From Desulfobulbus sp. (GTDB taxonomy: Bacteria > Desulfobacterota > Desulfobulbia > Desulfobulbales > Desulfobulbaceae): DNA of 64,000 bases. A program made the translations under genes and the position numbers. The notes beneath the pieces were generated by a model. It saw only the letters and a list, made by a program, of their open reading frames with translations, was not told the origin of the DNA and ran no database searches. Below, in pieces: positions 62,832 to 64,000 of the stretch. The stretch is from contig JAITGO010000006.1 in the NCBI GenBank assembly GCA_031280615.1, positions 62,001 through 126,000 on the forward strand, written 5' to 3'. Positions within the stretch are counted from its first letter, which is position 1. Each line of letters begins with the position of its first letter.

Positions 62832-63224
62832 AAGTTTGACCTCGATTTTCCGTGGTTGCGCCGGCACAGCCTTGGGGAGGCGCACGGTGAGCACACCGTC
62901 GGCCAGGGAGGCTGCGATTTTCTCCTGGTCGATGCTCTCGGCCACGGTGAACCGCCGGAGATAATGGCCGATTTCGTACTCCTCGAGGATAATCCGGCCC
63001 GGTTGTGCCTGAGGTGCCCGATGGCCCTGGATGGTGAGGATGTTGTCTTCCAGAGCCAGGTCGACCCCCTCCACCGTTACCCCTGGCATGTCGGCAATCA
63101 CCGTCACCTCGCGATCGGTTTCGTAGATGTCGACATGTGGGGCGAAGTAGGTCTCGTTTTTGGTATTTTCGCCGCCGGGCCGGGCCGTTTTCTTTTCCTG
63201 GACCTTCAATTCCTGTTCGCTCAT
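62826..63224 (-). CDS. Small heat-shock protein Hsp20 (second of pair)
   Basis: A 132-residue alpha-crystallin-domain chaperone. The core runs from about residue 28 (FAPHVDIYETDREVTVIADM) through LPKAVPAQPRKIEVK. A-SLADGVLTVRLP is the conserved A-x-x-x-n-GvL motif and KIEV is an I-x-V-type C-terminal tag. GGAGGAGG lies before ATG 63224. It is 12 bp downstream of the other Hsp20 gene and clearly co-transcribed. The two probably form mixed oligomers that hold unfolding proteins. Confidence 0.92.
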   Translation of the reverse strand: MSEQELKVQEKKTARPGGENTKNETYFAPHVDIYETDREVTVIADMPGVTVEGVDLALEDNILTIQGHRAPQAQPGRIILEEYEIGHYLRRFTVAESIDQEKIAASLADGVLTVRLPKAVPAQPRKIEVKLG

Positions 63225-63236
63225 GGCATCCTCCTC

Positions 63237-63695
63237 CTATTCGGCGGTGACTTGGATTTGGCGCGGGGTGACGGCGGAAGCCTTCATCAGGGTGATGGTG
63301 AGCATGCCGTCGACCAACCGGGCACCGACATGCTCCGCATCCACTTTGGTCGGCAGGGCGATGGCTCGGCTGAAGCCGCCGGATTGGATTTCACGGCGAT
63401 GATAGGAAATCCCGGCTTCGTTTTGCCGTCGCTCGCGCTTGCCCTGAAGGGTGAGGGTGTCCCCCTCGATGGACAGATCGAGATCCGACGCCTTGACGCC
63501 GGGCAACTCGGCGGTAACCACCAGCCGGTCGGCTTCTTCGTAAATATTGAGCGCCGGATAGACATTGGCCCGGCCCTGGCCCTTGCTCTTTTCGGCGTAC
63601 GACCGGGACAATTCGTCGAGTCCCTGGCGGATGCGCTCGAATTCGGCCCACGGGTTGCGGAATGTCGGCCGGTCTATGAAACGGACGTACGGCAT
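63237..63695 (-). CDS. Small heat-shock protein Hsp20 (first of pair)
   Basis: A 152-residue alpha-crystallin-domain protein. The N-terminal arm (about 1-45) is followed by the core PALNIYEEADRLVVTAELPG to LVDGMLTITLMKA, ending in an I-Q-V tag (RQIQV). ATG 63695 is preceded by CAGGAGGTG. It is more basic and has a longer N-terminal arm than its neighbour, the usual class A/class B arrangement of paired bacterial small heat-shock proteins. A consensus sigma-70 promoter lies upstream. Confidence 0.93.
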   Translation of the reverse strand: MPYVRFIDRPTFRNPWAEFERIRQGLDELSRSYAEKSKGQGRANVYPALNIYEEADRLVVTAELPGVKASDLDLSIEGDTLTLQGKRERRQNEAGISYHRREIQSGGFSRAIALPTKVDAEHVGARLVDGMLTITLMKASAVTPRQIQVTAE

Positions 63696-63750
63696 GGCTG
63701 CACCTCCTGGTTGGGATTGTTGGGATTGAGGTTGGCGCGGTTTAGGAAAA

Positions 63751-63778
63751 TTGTAAGGTGCCGACACAACTTGTCAAG
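63751..63778 (-). promoter_or_regulatory. Sigma-70 promoter of the Hsp20 pair
   Basis: On the minus strand a perfect TTGACA (63778-63773) and TACAAT (63756-63751) are separated by 16 bp, 56 bp before the start codon. I see no CIRCE element or sigma-32 consensus. Confidence 0.7.
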
Positions 63779-63879
63779 GATGCCGGCACGATCAAAAGAC
63801 GGTTGCATTTTGTGCCGGCAATGACCACAGTGGGCGGCAGCGATCGTCATGTTGTCTAATCAAGCAAAGGAGTGAAACA

Positions 63880-64000
63880 ATGAGCAAGGCTGTGCTGGCC
63901 ACCGATTGTCCGGATCTGCACCTGTTGCACCGGGGCAAGGTGCGCGATATGTACGAAATTCCCGGCCACCCCGATAAACTGCTGATGGTGGCCACCGACC
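63880..64000 (+). CDS. purC: SAICAR synthetase PurC, partial (5' end only)
   Basis: The first 40 codons are present before the window ends. ATG 63880 has AAAGGAG upstream. LLHRGKVRDMYEIPGHPDKLLMVATD is the N-terminal nucleotide-binding hairpin of phosphoribosylaminoimidazole-succinocarboxamide synthase. The enzyme joins aspartate to CAIR in purine synthesis. Confidence 0.9.
   Translation, partial: MSKAVLATDCPDLHLLHRGKVRDMYEIPGHPDKLLMVATD

Noticed and set aside
1..64000. CRISPR arrays, rRNA genes and replication origins
   Set aside because: No regularly spaced repeats, rRNA sequence or DnaA-box cluster was seen on reading the window.

Overview
The window looks like a chromosomal segment from a GC-rich Gram-negative bacterium. 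TonB/ExbBD, outer-membrane efflux and tandem Hsp20 genes point to an outer membrane. A futalosine-type menaquinone cluster and no ubiquinone-type genes suggest an anaerobic or microaerobic lineage. My best guess is Desulfobacterota (Desulfobulbaceae-like); this is inference from gene content, not a database result.

Left flank, 1-7740: a partial AAA+ regulator whose receiver-like domain lacks the phosphoacceptor Asp, tadA, and tRNA-Ser(GGA). Then comes a small 3.4-kb insert carrying a MITE-like element, a frameshifted secreted-protein gene and an IS5-type transposase. The insert is bracketed by a 14-bp copy of the tRNA 3' end. A malic enzyme, a small secreted protein and a GNAT acetyltransferase follow.

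Centre, 8303-52404: a very large metallophore (siderophore-like) locus. A PchR/YbtA-type AraC regulator is followed by a leftward tripartite efflux operon (HlyD, fused ABC, NodT). Four tandem ABC half-transporter genes (two YbtP/YbtQ-like pairs, the first gene decayed) come next, then a TonB-dependent receptor with ExbB, ExbD and TonB. The biosynthetic genes are all rightward: salicyl-AMP ligase, salicylate synthase, an SDR, a 5199-residue NRPS, a methyltransferase, a degenerate ketosynthase-acyltransferase protein, a GMC oxidoreductase, a thiazolinyl reductase, a type II thioesterase and a phosphopantetheinyl transferase. The NRPS reads ArCP-Cy-A(MT)-PCP-Cy-A(MT-like)-PCP-Cy-A-PCP-Cy-A-PCP. 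All four A domains show the cysteine specificity residues, so the assembly line should make salicylate capped by four consecutive thiazoline rings. That goes beyond pyochelin (two rings) and differs from yersiniabactin, which has three rings interrupted by malonyl. Repeated TATTC-N6-TGACRGAA motifs upstream of the transporter and receptor genes are candidate operators for the AraC regulator.

Right flank, 52398-64000: housekeeping genes. These are malQ, an RpoD-type sigma factor, a menaquinone operon (mqnE, mqnC, aminofutalosine deaminase, mqnA, menG, ubiX, ubiA/mqnP, a DUF3108 protein), two Hsp20 genes and the start of purC.

Working model (inference): Sal synthase and ligase feed the NRPS, PPTase and thioesterase prime and edit it, and the reductase, oxidoreductase and methyltransferases decorate the product. 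The HlyD-ABC-NodT system may export it. The TonB receptor and exporter-fold ABC pair may bring the metal complex back, and the AraC protein would sense it.
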